DNA from: Gautieria morchelliformis
Lineage: Eukaryota > Basidiomycota > Agaricomycetes > Gomphales > Gomphaceae
DNA length: 64,000 nt
Assembly: GCA_015179125.1 (NCBI GenBank)
Contig: WHVA01000025.1
Span: forward strand, 124,001 to 188,000
Direction of reading: 5' to 3'
Shown: positions 34,130 to 45,327 of the stretch, in pieces
How the letters are laid out: each line of letters starts with the position of its first letter
Numbering within the stretch: the stretch's first letter is position 1
Made by a program: the position numbers and the translations under genes
Notes under the pieces: generated by a model
The model's input: the letters and a program-made list of their open reading frames with translations, nothing else
Told to the model about the DNA's origin: nothing
Database searches by the model: none

Positions 34130-37045
34130 ATCCCAGTGGGCCCCTTAGGGACCCACTGTATAGTTTATGCGTGGGAACCGGCCAGCGGTTCCCATCGCAT
34201 CTTACTCTTACCTGTCACTACGTAGCATTCAGAATACCACTCATTGGTCAAGTTCTGTAGTGCCCTTGTGATACAAGGTTCTAAGATCGACACTCTTTAC
34301 ACATAGCCTCAGGGGTGTGTTCATATCCCTTCCACTCTACTAAGTACTCGAGCCTCTTTTGGCAAATACAACTATTGAGGATTTTTGAAATTTCATATTT
34401 ATTGTTGGAGTCAATTTGGATGGGAGGTGGAGGATCTGTGTGTCGACCTGGGATAGTAGACATGGTGGCTGGTTCGAGAAGGGACACATGAAACGCAGGG
34501 TGAATCTGGCAAAGATCCAGTGGTAATCCCAAGTGAAACACATGAGAAGATATTTTAGCTGTGATGGGGTATGGGCCAAGTCTTCAGTGATTGAGTTTCT
34601 TGGGGGCCTTTTTGTGCGAATATTTGAGTTGAGCCATACTTTGTCTCTGACATGAAATCCAGGAATTGCAATGTGGCGACTGGTTGTGGCTGAAGTGTAC
34701 TGGGTAATTGATTTCTTTATTTGATCTTGAAGGTACTGATGAAGGTTCTTGAGATCTGCCGACTGGCAATAAGCATCTTCTGAAGCAACTGAAGTGAGAG
34801 ATACTTTGAGCTTTGGGTGGATGCCTTTGTTGGTGAAGAAGGGTATGACCTGTGTCACCAAATGGGCGGTGTTGTTGTAGGTGAATTTGGTGAGGGGGAG
34901 GAGGTCGACCCAGTCATCCTGCTGGTAGTTGATGTAGATGTGGAGATATTGTTCTAGGATTTGGTTCACTTGTTCTGTTTATCCATCGGTTTGGGGGTGG
35001 TAGGCTGTGGATAGGTTGCCTTTGATCCTGAGGATTTTGCAGAGTGAGGTCCAGAATCATGATGTGAAGTGCTTTCCTCAATCTGAAATGATATCACTGG
35101 GACTACCATGTTTAGCGAACATATGGCAAAGAAAGAGTATGGTGATGTCTCCTGAATCAATGTCCAAAAATGTTGGAATGAACAGCACCATCTTTGTAAG
35201 CCGGTCAATGATGAGGAGGATCATGTCATGGCCATCTGAGAGTGGAAGTCCTTTGATGAAGTCTATGGAGATCAAATCCCACAGCTGTTGGCTGATGGGC
35301 AGGAAGCGAAGAGGACCAAAGGGCTTGTGATGAATGGATTTAGTGTGGTGACACTTGGAACAGGAACTGATGTAGTTGGTGACGAAGGTGGGCATGTTTG
35401 GCCAATGGTACCGTCTTTGAATGTTCTTCATTGTCTTGCTGATCCCTGGATGTCCAAATGAATGTCATTGTGATTGGGGACATATGTTTGCTAGTTGTAT
35501 AACAGCATTTTGCCATCTTCTCTGAGTGACCAAGGGTCTGGTTTCACATTCAGAGGGATGATCGCCTGGTCTCTCGAGTGAAGACGAGTGATGTGGGCTG
35601 AGGGCAAGGGGTCGGTCAACTGTCCCTGTTGGATGGATGTCAACAGTGATGTGTCAAGATTGGTTTTTAGGCGTTAATATCGTGTATTAGTGAACACAGC
35701 GAATGCCCAAATGACTTGTGCGAATAAGTATGCCGTTTGGCGAATAGGTGAACCAATGAATGTTCACAAGATAAGAGGGCTGCCCGAATGGAGCTCGTCC
35801 TATCTACAGTCGTAGCGAAATAGCCAGTGGCACTTGACGATGTAATGTGCAAGGTGTCACGGAAGGGTTGTCTAAGTAGTGACAATCCCTTTGCCGGCGA
35901 AGGTGCTCCTTCAGAGCCCTTCGCCAACAGCACAGAAAATAGTTCGAAGGCTAAGGTAACGAAGATGAAGTATGAGAACTCACCAGTGATGCCTAAGTCC
36001 TCTTCTGGTTGAAGATAGAAATCTACAGGAGAAGGCTCAAGACGATAGTCACAGCGAGGTCAAGTTTGCACAAGATGGACATATGATAATTGAACTGGGG
36101 AATATACATGTGAATGTAAACTACTTATATCGAATGCTCGTATAAGATCAGCGAATATGAAAGAGGCCATCATGAGTCAGGGTTGGATAGGGGTGTGCAG
36201 TCATGATACAAAAGATAGATGGAATAAACATACAATAGAGTGAGAGAAGAGGGCGAACATGAAACGACGGAGAGTAAAGGTGGTGAAGGCACCTATGTAT
36301 GAAACCATGTCTTGGGACCTGCATATATGCTACCCTGCACGGACTCTTCGTTTACTGGGTTGATCCCACACGTCCTATGGGTAGGACATCCCGCGAACGC
36401 ATCCTGCTCATATGAACACCTAAAGGGGTTGGGTCGAGAAGCTGATGGAGCCAGTGACGAGCCATCATGCCGGGTAGGGGATGTCAATCATGTTTTGATG
36501 GCATGCCTGCTGGTGAATGATGCAAGCAGTGAACGAATGCGGCGAAGGGCGAAATAGAATGCTCATTGAAGAGCCATGGCCCAAGGGGAGGGCGAAGCCA
36601 CGCGAACATAGAGGAGGACTGGGAAAACGGATAATAGGGATAACTGGATATAGGAAATAAATGAGTTGCGCCATTCAATCAGAGGAGCATCTGACAGGGT
36701 GTGAGCCAGGGAGGTGAGGGGACCCGCGATAGATAATCGAGTCGGGGAGAAGGTATTGATCGAGTACAGGTAGCGCTGCTACGTGCAAATGATGCAAAAG
36801 CGAATAAACATTCAGCACATTCAGTGAGGAGTGAACAGGGAGAACATAGAAGTGGGGTGTCAAGGTTACTGGGTATACAAAATAAACGGGTCATGACATG
36901 ATGCAGAGTCAAGGATGATGGCATGAATGAGTTGCCCGGTCTCAAACATTGACTGGAAGTTGTATTCTTGGCCATTGAAAACCCATAACGAAGAAGGCAC
37001 AATGTTTTGAGCATTATCGGGCGCATTTAGACTGCCAGACATCCT
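34130..37045 (-). mobile_element. Ty3-type chromovirus fossil 2: integrase and chromodomain with LTR start
   Basis: Minus-strand remnants in order: the RNase H-integrase linker (about 36904-37045 and 35460-35651, separated by a solo LTR), integrase zinc-binding and core segments (about 34970-35450, 'KCHHTKS', 'IDFIKGLP', 'DRLTKM') and a C-terminal chromodomain (34281-34541, 'EYLVEWKGY'). An LTR start TGCTACGTAGTGAC lies at 34228 reading leftward. gag, protease and reverse transcriptase are not seen. The element is broken in several places and old. Confidence 0.7.
35652..36898. repeat. Solo LTR of the fossil-1 family, inserted in fossil 2
   Basis: 1247 bp, TGTCAAGATTGG to GGGTCATGACA, flanked by the perfect 5-bp duplication TGATG (35647-35651 and 36899-36903). 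The internal domain was presumably lost by LTR-LTR recombination. Confidence 0.88.
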
Positions 37046-37494
37046 TTACTCATACCCTGTCAACGATGGAATGGGTAAGTTCATACCTGATGACACAATG
37101 TATTGGCCCATGTTTACGCCAGAGCCATACGCTGGGGTTAGGCCTGACGAACAAATACATATGTGATCTGTTTTTGTGACCGAAGGGACGTCACTGCGAG
37201 CTGCACGGAGTCCTCAATTGCTTGTGCGTTGTACAGTGCACGCCATGTTGGGTATGTGAACGAAGAGGGCATCGGACATGATTTACCTATAATGGTGATT
37301 GACAGGGCATTTTGGGCTGTTTAAGAACGGCTGGTTGCACCACAACGTAAGCGTCGGGAACGTCATGCTGATGAATGAAGCTGAGCGGCCACCTGTGACA
37401 GAGTACATACTGGCTTTCACATCAGTCCTTTCATTTTTTTATGTTTGCTTCAGTTTTGCCGTGACTTGAGAAGTTACTAACCTCTAAAAGGCCC
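37046..37494. other. No gene recognised
   Basis: Minus-strand stretches such as 'ALYNAQAIEDSVQLAVTSLR' (near 37190-37240) look protein-like, but I could not connect them to either neighbour or to a family. Confidence 0.3.
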
Positions 37495-38312
37495 TTCAGA
37501 AACCCAAGGAACTCTGGACCGTCGCATGCCCCTAATTTGATATGGCTATAGATGATTCCATCTTGTGAGAGCGCCGGAAGGATTGAAAATCTGAGTGGAT
37601 ATTAGCGAAACAATAATGGAGGCCTGTGTCGTTACCTTTCACCCCTTTGGAAACATGCTCACACTCGAGGCCTACATCCCTTGTAAGCCCATCCCATTAG
37701 TCTATACGTTGTGCGAAGGTCAATTGCACTTTTATCTGTGAAAACCAAATGGTCTGGTGGTTCACTACCAATATGAAACTGGAAAGCAGTCTGCGAGGCT
37801 TCACAGCGCTCTGTGGCTGCCCATGAAAGATGGATTGGAGACAAATATAAAGGTTGTCATTCTTCGAGGATTTAATGACTCACTTTCTTTCTTTGCAAGC
37901 CAAGATGTCGAAGCGTCCTCCAGACAGTTGATATACTTACTAAAATACCATGCTGCACCTCTAGCTCTTCGACAAGCTCATCGAGGTAAATATCGGGTGA
38001 GCATTCAAGAAGCGCAAGAAGAAACTGTTATAAAAGAAAATAAGCTACAGCTAAACACAGATATGAATTACTTACTTCACTCTGAGCTGAGGTCATTTTT
38101 GACCCATGAGATAGCTGCTTTGGCTCTGCCACGACGTCTCCAACATCCGGCCAGAGTTTGATTGTGCATTGAACTACACATAGTGACATATCAAGGTCAA
38201 TTGCAATATCGGTTGATTTCTTGTTGAGCTTGAATTTTTGGTGTATAACGCGAGCCTGCAGATGCTTGCTGTACATGTGACGAACAGGTTTAGGGTTGCA
38301 AGGGCGAGGCAT
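37495..38312 (-). pseudogene. DDE transposase remnant (IS630/Tc1-mariner-like, homeodomain-like HTH)
   Basis: Read on the minus strand from the ATG at 38312: a helix-turn-helix segment ('STDIAIDLDMSLCVVQ', 'LWPDVGDV'), then 'SPDIYLDELVEELEVQHGIL' and 'STVWRTLRHLGL', then the first catalytic-region block 'PDHLVFTDKSAIDLRTTYR', and 'SQDGIIYSHIKLGACDG'. Introns of normal size (for example donor GTAAGT after 'TSAQSE' and acceptor AACAG) join these parts. There is an in-frame TGA after 'GCRPRV', where the family usually has Arg, and the canonical first acidic residue pair reads D-K rather than D-E. The C-terminal block with the last acidic residue is missing. A dead DNA-transposon gene. Confidence 0.65.
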
Positions 38313-39257
38313 ATGAGCGATGGTGTGAGTAGTACATACAAGGAGAACGGAAGTTCCCGAAACACACACCCTGACCAAGAATTCTATGACATGAATCGCG
38401 CAATAGCATTTGTAAAGACATTCCATGCCAGGTCTGGACCACCCTTACTCCCAATGCTGAACCTCAACTCAAGTGTAATTTTGAGGTGTTGAATGGCCAC
38501 TATCCCGTTTTTATTGGTGCATTTGCTACTTATGCTTACTTTACATCCTCGCTGAAAGGGCTGTCACGTGTCCCAACTACAAGTCCACCATTGTGACTTG
38601 AAGCACCCCTTCTACTTGTACAAGGACGAGCAGTTCCTTCCTGTCGTCCACCCGCACCCTGACCGACCGCGGCTCCATCACTCCTGCCATCAACACCCTC
38701 GCGATGACCACCGCCACATCCTGTGCCTCCACGCACTACCACAACACCAACCGTGGCGATGCCCTTGCACGCCTCGAGGGCCGCCAGCCCAGTCATGTCA
38801 TGTCCAGGCTCTTGTCCATCTACTGGCTGCCATTTGGGCCGGTATCCCCCATGTACCCTGCATGGAGTCCCCTGGGTGTCAAGGTGTGTCAACGCCTCTG
38901 CACCCTGCTAACCGTATGCCCAGTCTCCTCACGATGAGCTCCGTGTCATCCGTGCTGCAATCGCCCCCACAGCAGCATGCCCGCCGTGCCCCACACGCCG
39001 CTCCTGCCGCCGCCATGTTGACCATGCCCCGCATGTCCCCCCTGCCCCCGTATGACGCTCCACCGGCACCCACACCTGCCGCTGCCCACTCCCCCACCAC
39101 CCCATCCTCCTACACCAACTCACCCACCCCAGCACCTCCAGGCCCCTCACCCCACCACATATGCGTGGGCTATTGTGAGCAACCTCTATAGGCAGTTTCA
39201 GAACCTAGACGGCATCAGAGAAGTGTCTAATATTAAGGGAACAAAGGCAAGTACCTA
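38313..39257. other. No gene recognised; C-rich tract
   Basis: 38620-39170 is strongly C-rich on the plus strand (CCAC/CCCC words) and so has long open frames in several registers (for example 38536-38892 minus and 38568-39191 plus), none with recognisable content. Near-repeats 'cctagacgg' to 'gagaagtgtct' at 39208-39234 and 39312-39335 flank the tiny MITE. Confidence 0.4.
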
Positions 39258-39311
39258 CACTGCAGGCATATAAAAGTTTTCTTGTCTGAAAATTTTTATA
39301 TGCCTCCAGTG
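39258..39311. mobile_element. 54-bp CACTG-ended miniature element
   Basis: Starts CACTGCAGGCATATAAAA and ends TTTTATATGCCTCCAGTG, an 18-bp terminal inverted repeat with one mismatch, separated by only about 18 bases. Flanked by the 3-bp duplication CTA (39255-39257, 39312-39314). The ends match the 398-bp element at 46467. Confidence 0.75.
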
Positions 39312-39314
39312 CTA

Positions 39315-40010
39315 GACGGTGTCAGAGAAGTGTCTGAAGTGCCGTCGTACACGTATCATGCATCTATACTAGTTGCTGACTAATACTAACTGTAAAAAGA
39401 GAGGGTAATGCAGACTCAGCGATCGGGCACTCGGATTTACAACATGCACCCTCGCAGTTTCTGAGCTCAAGAATGTGTCAGGATCAGCGAAGTTGCCTTA
39501 TGGTGCATTGGCACTTGGTGTGGAAGGGATCAAAGATGCTATTACGAACTTTGATGACACATATGTTCCACGTTATATTATCCCTCAGATTTTCAGGGCT
39601 TATGCTACACAGGAGGAAATCTGACATCAAGAATGAACACCTACTGCCAGATGTCATTGATCCAATGTCAGAAGAAGCTAAGCCCTTCCTCTCCAATCCT
39701 ATGACACCCTCTTCTAGAGATTCTCCGGTAGTGGGTTCTCACCATTAGTACAAAGTAGCAAACAAAATTAAAACCTGCATTGAACTACATACAGTAAGCT
39801 AAGCTTGACATTGTTCCCCCCTCAGCACCCAAAATGCAAAATAAAAAATGCTTGTTCTATTTGGATTTTTAGTTCTATGCCCTATCTATGGTCCACATAG
39901 CTTCAGATATGAAATTTCAAGAGAATCGGAGCGATATCAAGCAAGATATCGTTGTTCGAGGTTTGCGTGCTAAAACGGAAGCAAATCCGACGCGCGCCTG
40001 CAAACGGGTG
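39315..40010. other. No gene recognised
   Basis: A plus-strand stretch around 39460-39630 ('SELKNVSGSAKLPYGALALG') is open and protein-like but too short to assign. Confidence 0.3.
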
Positions 40011-40251
40011 TACTGTAGCCACACGACCAATGGCTCAACGCGTCACGGCACCCCTTGAGCCGAGCCCTTTTGGGCGCTTGTAATGCATCACGGTGGCTTC
40101 TGAGCCTTCATCCAGTCGGTTGTGTCATGGTAAGATATATAGGGTGTACTTAATAGCTGCTTTACATTGGCTTTTATGTGGTGCTCCATCCAGAAAAAAT
40201 TGCTCTAGAGCTGATTAGGCTGTCTTTTGTACACCCCCCTGCCTCCTGGTT

Positions 40252-41958
40252 AGGGATGCACACCGTCCGTATTACGGCCACGGCCGTATAATGTACGGTG
40301 AGTTGACGGATATGGCAGACCGTATGCCGTCCGTATGATTGAGACCTCCTCCCTCCGATGGTACGGTACGGGTACCGTACAGTACCGTACCGTCCGTATT
40401 ATGGTTGACGGTTGTATTATAGCATTGTAAATGTAGATACAAGATCTAATCATGGTATGTTAACGACGTACTGCAGCTCTGCACTGAGCGTGTTCAAGAT
40501 GAAGCTTTTTTTTGCTGAGCATTAGAACTTTGATGGTTTCAGGCTGAAGCCTTGCACATCGCAATGAGATTGTGTCACGACCTCCTGAGAAAACTCGCTC
40601 AACGGCGACGGCAGATCCTAGGATAGTCACAATCTCAGCCCTAAAAACTCCAATAACAGCATAGTACGCAACCGGGGATACAGAGAATGTCCCGAGCAAG
40701 CAAAAACAAGTTGGGGAATTGAGCACGGCGACCCATCCACCAATGGATTGGATTGCAAGCCTCGAAATCCTCTTGAGGAAGCTTGAAGAATTCGTCGAGT
40801 TCATGGATCGCTGCCTTGGCCTTCCGCTGAAAGCGCGATGTAAAATTCTTTGGAGGGGAGTGAGGAGGGGCTGAAGCTTCAGCTGATGGACCAGGCACAG
40901 GATCAGTCACTTGCGAAGATGCAGAGTGTTTGCCCGCATAATGGGCCTCATAGTATTCATACAGATTTTTTTTTGATGATTCGAGATGTTCAGAAAGCGA
41001 CTCGTCGCCTGCATAATCAAGCTCCATCCCTTCATAAGAGATGCAAGGATCAAGTACTAGACCATTGTCAGTAGAACCACGTATTATGATCAAAATGGCG
41101 ACGCACATGCTGCCCAAGTATAGAAGGGTGATTCGTCATACTTATGATAATAGTCGCTAAGTTTGGTGTGCGCATCAATGAGACCATACTTGATACTGCG
41201 CAATTTTTTTTTTGCGTGCATCGCGGATTTAGCCTTCGAGGAGGCCAAACTGGACTTGATCTGTTGTGCGTGCGTTGCCGATTTGGTTCGTTTGGTACTG
41301 GGGGCCGTTTTCGATGGGAGCATGTCAGCAATCTAGGTGGAGCAGGTGAGTAGGGAATAGGTAGATGTAACGAGAAACGCACTTCGTGATTTGGAATCGT
41401 ATTGTCAGACACATGTGACTCGGATTCTGAGCTTAATACATCACCAGAGCTCGAGTCTGAGAAGTCACGATCTTCATCATCGTCCTTGTCCTCAACCTCT
41501 TCTTGCATGGTCTTCTTGGGTTGCTTGTGTTTGCGCTTCTGCTGACGATGCAGATTCAGGCGTTTCGTAGGACGGCCATCTTCATCCAGCCCTTCCTTTT
41601 CAATCAATGCTGCCATATTTTTCCCTCGGTTTGCTCGCTTGGGTTCTGTGTAGTGACGTGAGTACGTGAAATAGTACATAGTACACTTGGTAGGTGTGGA
41701 TGGCGGACTCACTTGGCACTTGAGTAGGAGACGACATCGAGGAGCTGAAGCTGAAATAAAGCTGAAATTGAAACAGTAGTGCATGCCGTATATCGCCGTA
41801 CATACCGTATACGGCCGTACAAATACGGCATCATACGGCATCAAACCGTACCGTATACCGTACCGTCGGCACAGAGCACAGACCCTCGACGGTACGGGTG
41901 CCGTGGCCGTAATACGGCACCGTACAGCCGTGGATGTACGGCACGGTGTGCATCCCTA
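40252..41958 (-). mobile_element. hAT transposon, 1707 bp, complete ends
   Basis: Terminal inverted repeats begin TAGGGATGCACACCGT at both ends. The 8-bp target duplications are CTCCTGGT (40244-40251) and CTCCCGGT (41959-41966), differing at one CpG position; the uninserted copy 2 of the host MITE reads 'gcctcccggcccatc' at this point. Both subterminal regions (about 40262-40430 and 41770-41950) are dense in CCGTA/TACGG words, probable transposase-binding repeats. At 1.7 kb it is shorter than autonomous hAT elements, and its gene lacks most of the catalytic region. Confidence 0.9.
40460..41616 (-). CDS. hAT transposase-derived protein, 333 aa, C-terminal dimerisation domain only
   Basis: Exons 41616-41383, 41332-41107, 41056-40673 and 40617-40460 sum to 1002 nt. 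The three GT-AG introns (50, 50 and 55 bp) each restore family sequence: 'FYTWAALLDPCISYEGMEL' across intron 2 and 'ILCIPGSAVAVERVFSGGRD' across intron 3. The N-terminus is charged, first basic ('RQQKRKHKQPKK') then acidic ('EDKDDDEDRD'); the C-terminal ~200 residues are the hAT region ending in the dimerisation domain ('ELDEFFKLPQEDFEACNP', 'FSGGRDTISLR'). No stop or frameshift was found. Full hAT transposases are usually 600 residues or more, so the zinc-finger BED and most of the RNase H-like catalytic core are missing. It cannot be an active transposase; it could be translated and act as a regulator, or be a non-functional internal-deletion product. Confidence 0.78.
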
Positions 41959-42066
41959 CTCCCGGTCCATCTTCGGCCCCAGTCTGTCTGAGCCATATTG
42001 GGTGTGTCACGCAAAGTTCCGTGTCACGGAAAATATCGTTGAGCCATTGGTCGTGCGGCTACAGTA

Positions 42067-42379
42067 ATTCTGTAATTCATTTGATTTGATTTTCTTACTA
42101 TACTTTATTGGGGTAAACCTGCCCTCCGAAATGTTCATATCTTGATCTTGATCCCGTGCAGGCGCGCTCATATCCAACCCCTTTATCTATCATAGCACTT
42201 TTACGGTGCTCCAGCATCAAATGTCACTCGCGACGCTCTCCTGAGACGCCGCGACGATTTCAAGCCTACTGCGCAGCGCTTCAACCTCAAGTTGATTAGT
42301 TATGGTCTACTTATCTCTCCAATCGCTAGTGCGTAGCCGCCTCGATCAATTGCAGATCAAGCTCTCGGTTCTCCGGCTG
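42067..42379. other. No gene seen
   Basis: About 310 bases between the two TA-flanked MITE copies; no reading frame or repeat recognised. Confidence 0.5.
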
Positions 42380-42381
42380 TA

Positions 42382-42748
42382 CTGTAGCCGCCCGACCAAT
42401 GGCTCAACGCGTCACGGCGCCCTTTGAGCCGAGCCATTTTGGGCGCTTGTAACGCGTCACGGTGGCTTCTGAGCTTCCATCCAGTTGGCTGCGTCACGGT
42501 AAGATATCTAGGGTGTACTTAATAGCTGCTTTACAGTGGCTTTTATGTGATGCTCCATCAAGAAAAAATTGCTGTCGAGCTGATTAGGTTGTCTTTTGTA
42601 CATCCCCTTGCCTCCCGGCCCATCTTCGGCCTCGGTCTGTCTGAGCCATTTTGGGTGTCACGCATCACGTGGACCTTTAATTGAGCCATTGTCCCGGTAG
42701 AAGTTCCCCGTCACGCAAATCGTTGAGCCATTGGTCGTGCGGCTACAA
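42382..42748. mobile_element. TA-flanked MITE (copy 2), uninterrupted
   Basis: 367 bp, CTGTAGCCGCCCGACCAATG to CATTGGTCGTGCGGCTACAA, with TA on both sides (42380-42381 and 42749-42750). The words GAGCC, TCACG and CCATTTTGGG recur inside in both orientations. It supplies the empty-site sequence for the hAT in copy 1. Confidence 0.88.
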
Positions 42749-42999
42749 TATATTGTATCACATCACTGATCAACCTCAAGAAGAGTGATGAATTTCATGC
42801 ATTCATTATGTGGCTGTGTTCCCGCTGTGGAGTGTCGGCTCCACAGAAGCTGGGCAACGAGATATATATCAAGGGTGTCAGGTCTCGCACGCAGGTCCCA
42901 TCTACGTGTACAAGCCACCTCCCACTGGTACCGTGTACCCAGAATGTCTCTCAGTGGGCAATCATTGGTTACAGCGTTGGAATCATGCAAGTCTAGATG

Positions 43000-44624
43000 T
43001 GCAAGAACTTCAACTCTGTCTGACTCTCAATCCAGTAACACCAACAAAATACTCAACGGTTGCATCGTTGGCTCTTCTGGTATACGACCATGGTGAAGGT
43101 CCGATGTCAATAATTTAAAAGTGTGCACTCATGTCGAAATAGCGATCACATTTGATGCTGAAGTTAGTGCGCGTATACATGTTTCTCTATCAAGTTGATG
43201 TTTGCCATGATCAGGTCGTGAATGTTTGGAATCGGCCGGGCTCATTTGGCAAGATATTGTTTATATGGGTCAGTACCCACTACCTAAGATTGACCATACC
43301 CAACTAGACTACTCACATCCCTCCGTAGACTCGTTACTTTGGGCTTTCCTCGCTTATCATAGCAGTTACCAGTACGTATGTGTCTCTCACAAGTGAACGA
43401 CAATCATGACGATGATGAAACGAAGTCTCATTTCATGGATCTCTTTCGGCTAAGGTTAGCAGTTTCTTTATATTACCGCAATGTGCCACTATGAACACCT
43501 TATTGCATAGGTGTCAGTGCAACTCCCACATATTGGATCACGACATCATTAGTATTCATCTTATCCCTTCAGCTGCAGTGGTTTCTTTTGGTGGCAGGCT
43601 ATATCGCACGTCATTTCTTAATAAAATGTCTCTCGCGACTCTGTCTTATTGAGAAGGCACAGCATAACCGTTTTAAATGTCACCGTAGAAGGTGAATACA
43701 CGTGTCGACCAGGGCATTCAATTATACTAAGACCGACATGTAGTTATTTTAATGGCCCGGGTATCCTCGATATTTCATGTATGGCTGTGCGAGGTGTAAT
43801 GGCCTTCACAGGTTTATGCAGTGTATAACAACAACAAAAGGCTCGTTTATGGCGTCGCTGGTTTCCGTTTGGTGACACTTGTTGTCACCGTAGTCATTTG
43901 GGCGCTTTATCTCCCCTCTGGTAGGATTACCAGATTCTATATCCTTCCTCATATTTCTCATCGCGTGAGCAGGCCTGGGATTTTCCCCCATCGACAGTTT
44001 AACTGGCTGCTATGCTCCTACTACGTCGACCTTGGTTGGCCTGTGTTTTGTCCTGTCAGGTGTGACAGAGATCGCCCTGTGCGCCTGCATGCTCTACAAA
44101 GCATGGATAACATACAAATACAATTACGGTCCACCGTTACTAAAGCTGCTCGTTGTGGACAGGTCAGCTTTCATCGTCGTCTTGTTTGGTGCTGCAGTGT
44201 GGCAAGCTCTAACGTTACCGCACTGGCAGTGTTCTCTATTTTGCCAGGTCATTACATTCATCATTGATTGATTTGCCAATGACATAATGATCTCTTCTAC
44301 ACAGTATCTTTGCTGCTCTGCTTACAAACACCTTGCTCTTTTTCTTTGCTCCTCGAGGCCTTGTACTAATTGCGCTTGGGTAGGTCATTTATCATTCCTC
44401 CGAGGAACACCTGACGATATATGACACGATTTTGAAGGTGGGAGTATGCAGTAGCTTGCGCCATGGGCAGTCGTCTGCTTCTCAGCATGTTTGAACAGGC
44501 TTCCAGACAACAGATATTAACGGATCAAAGCCGTCACACTCCAAGCTTTGTGCTGTCAGACATCCGCATGCAGGGACTGTCTGCTAGCCACGTTGAGACA
44601 TCTAGTGTGCTCACAATCTCCTGA
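43000..44624 (+). CDS. DUF6533 multi-pass membrane protein (start unresolved)
   Basis: Fungal DUF6533 family, seven-helix-like integral membrane proteins of unknown function expanded in agarics. The conserved start 'STVASLALLVYDH' (to 43092) joins a 20-base exon (43143-43162) and then 43215-43268 to give 'AITFDAEVVNVWNRPGSFGK', the family signature; 43331 onward continues 'RYFGLSSLIIAV'. Later exons include 'QVYAVYNNNKRLVYGVAGF' (about 43815-43910), a membrane stretch with 'CFVLSGVTEIALCACMLYKAW' region near 44040-44100, 'SAFIVVLFGAAVWQAL', 'FAALLTNTLLFFFAPRG', and the cytoplasmic tail ending at the TGA at 44622-44624. No in-frame ATG lies in the first exon I can see, so the start codon is in an upstream exon or was lost; a MITE ends only 250 bases upstream. 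Confidence 0.7.
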
Positions 44625-44779
44625 TGGCAAAAGCCGTCATCGTAATTCTGAAGGATCCAGTAGTATCGACTTCCCGTTCTCACTTCACTCCGACTCCTCT
44701 CTGCGATGAATGAACACGTTACACTAAAGGCACTGCCGATGGTACTTACGCGGCGGCCTCGCTCCCGCTCGATGGTTCC

Positions 44780-45327
44780 ATGTCATATACATATACATTG
44801 GTGTGGTCGTGACCCCTTGGCTATCTTGTACGCAATTTATGGTTGAAGGTGCACATACCTTCTATACCCGCATTCAAGTCGAAGGCAAGGGCACCATCCC
44901 CAAGTCCCCGGCAGATCGTGCTGGTGAGTCTAGTCGATGAGGAGACGATTGGTTATTGCAACGTACAGGCGTCAATAGCTGTGGCAAGACAAAGATCAGA
45001 CAGGAAACGCTTGAGCACTCACTTGATACCCCCCCTTACGCGCTTTACTGTCTGGCGCAATACACTGATTGTGTGGTGCTTGCAGTGTCAGCGAGCACAA
45101 TATCTACTGGCCCTGCAGCAACAGATTTAGAATTGCAAAACCCGATTTACTGTAACGCTGCGAGGGTCCATTGCTATCTGAGTGCATTAGCGGAACATAC
45201 TGCTTACAACCTACAACCGCTACCAAATGAGGTTGAGTCTCTAGAAGAGTTTATAAACCGCCAGAAAAGGTTGATGGTCCCTCATCTCCTAGGTTTTACA
45301 ATCGGTTTGCACAGGGACTATTCTTGA
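44780..45327 (+). CDS. Hypothetical protein, partial gene model
   Basis: A stretch 'HTFYTRIQVEGKGTIPKSPA' (about 44850-44920) joins by a GTGAGT-ACAG intron (44922-44968) to an open region through 45327 containing 'TLEHSLDTPPYALYCLAQY', 'NAARVHCYLSALAEHTAYN' and 'EEFINRQKRLMVP'. It reads like real protein but I recognise no family and the start was not found. It follows DUF6533 on the same strand. Confidence 0.35.

Larger units (their letters stand above)
40013..42064. mobile_element. TA-flanked MITE (copy 1), split by a hAT element
   Basis: Ends CTGTAGCC.CACGACCAATG and CATTGGTCGTGCGGCTACAG form ~28-bp terminal inverted repeats, each flanked by TA (40011-40012, 42065-42066), as in Tc1/mariner-type insertions. 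Without the hAT and one copy of its target duplication it is about 337 bp. It aligns over its length with copy 2 at 42382-42748. No coding capacity of its own. Confidence 0.88.

Noticed and set aside
38536-39191. Open frames on both strands as genes
   Set aside because: Produced by the C-rich composition; several overlapping registers are open and none resembles a known protein.
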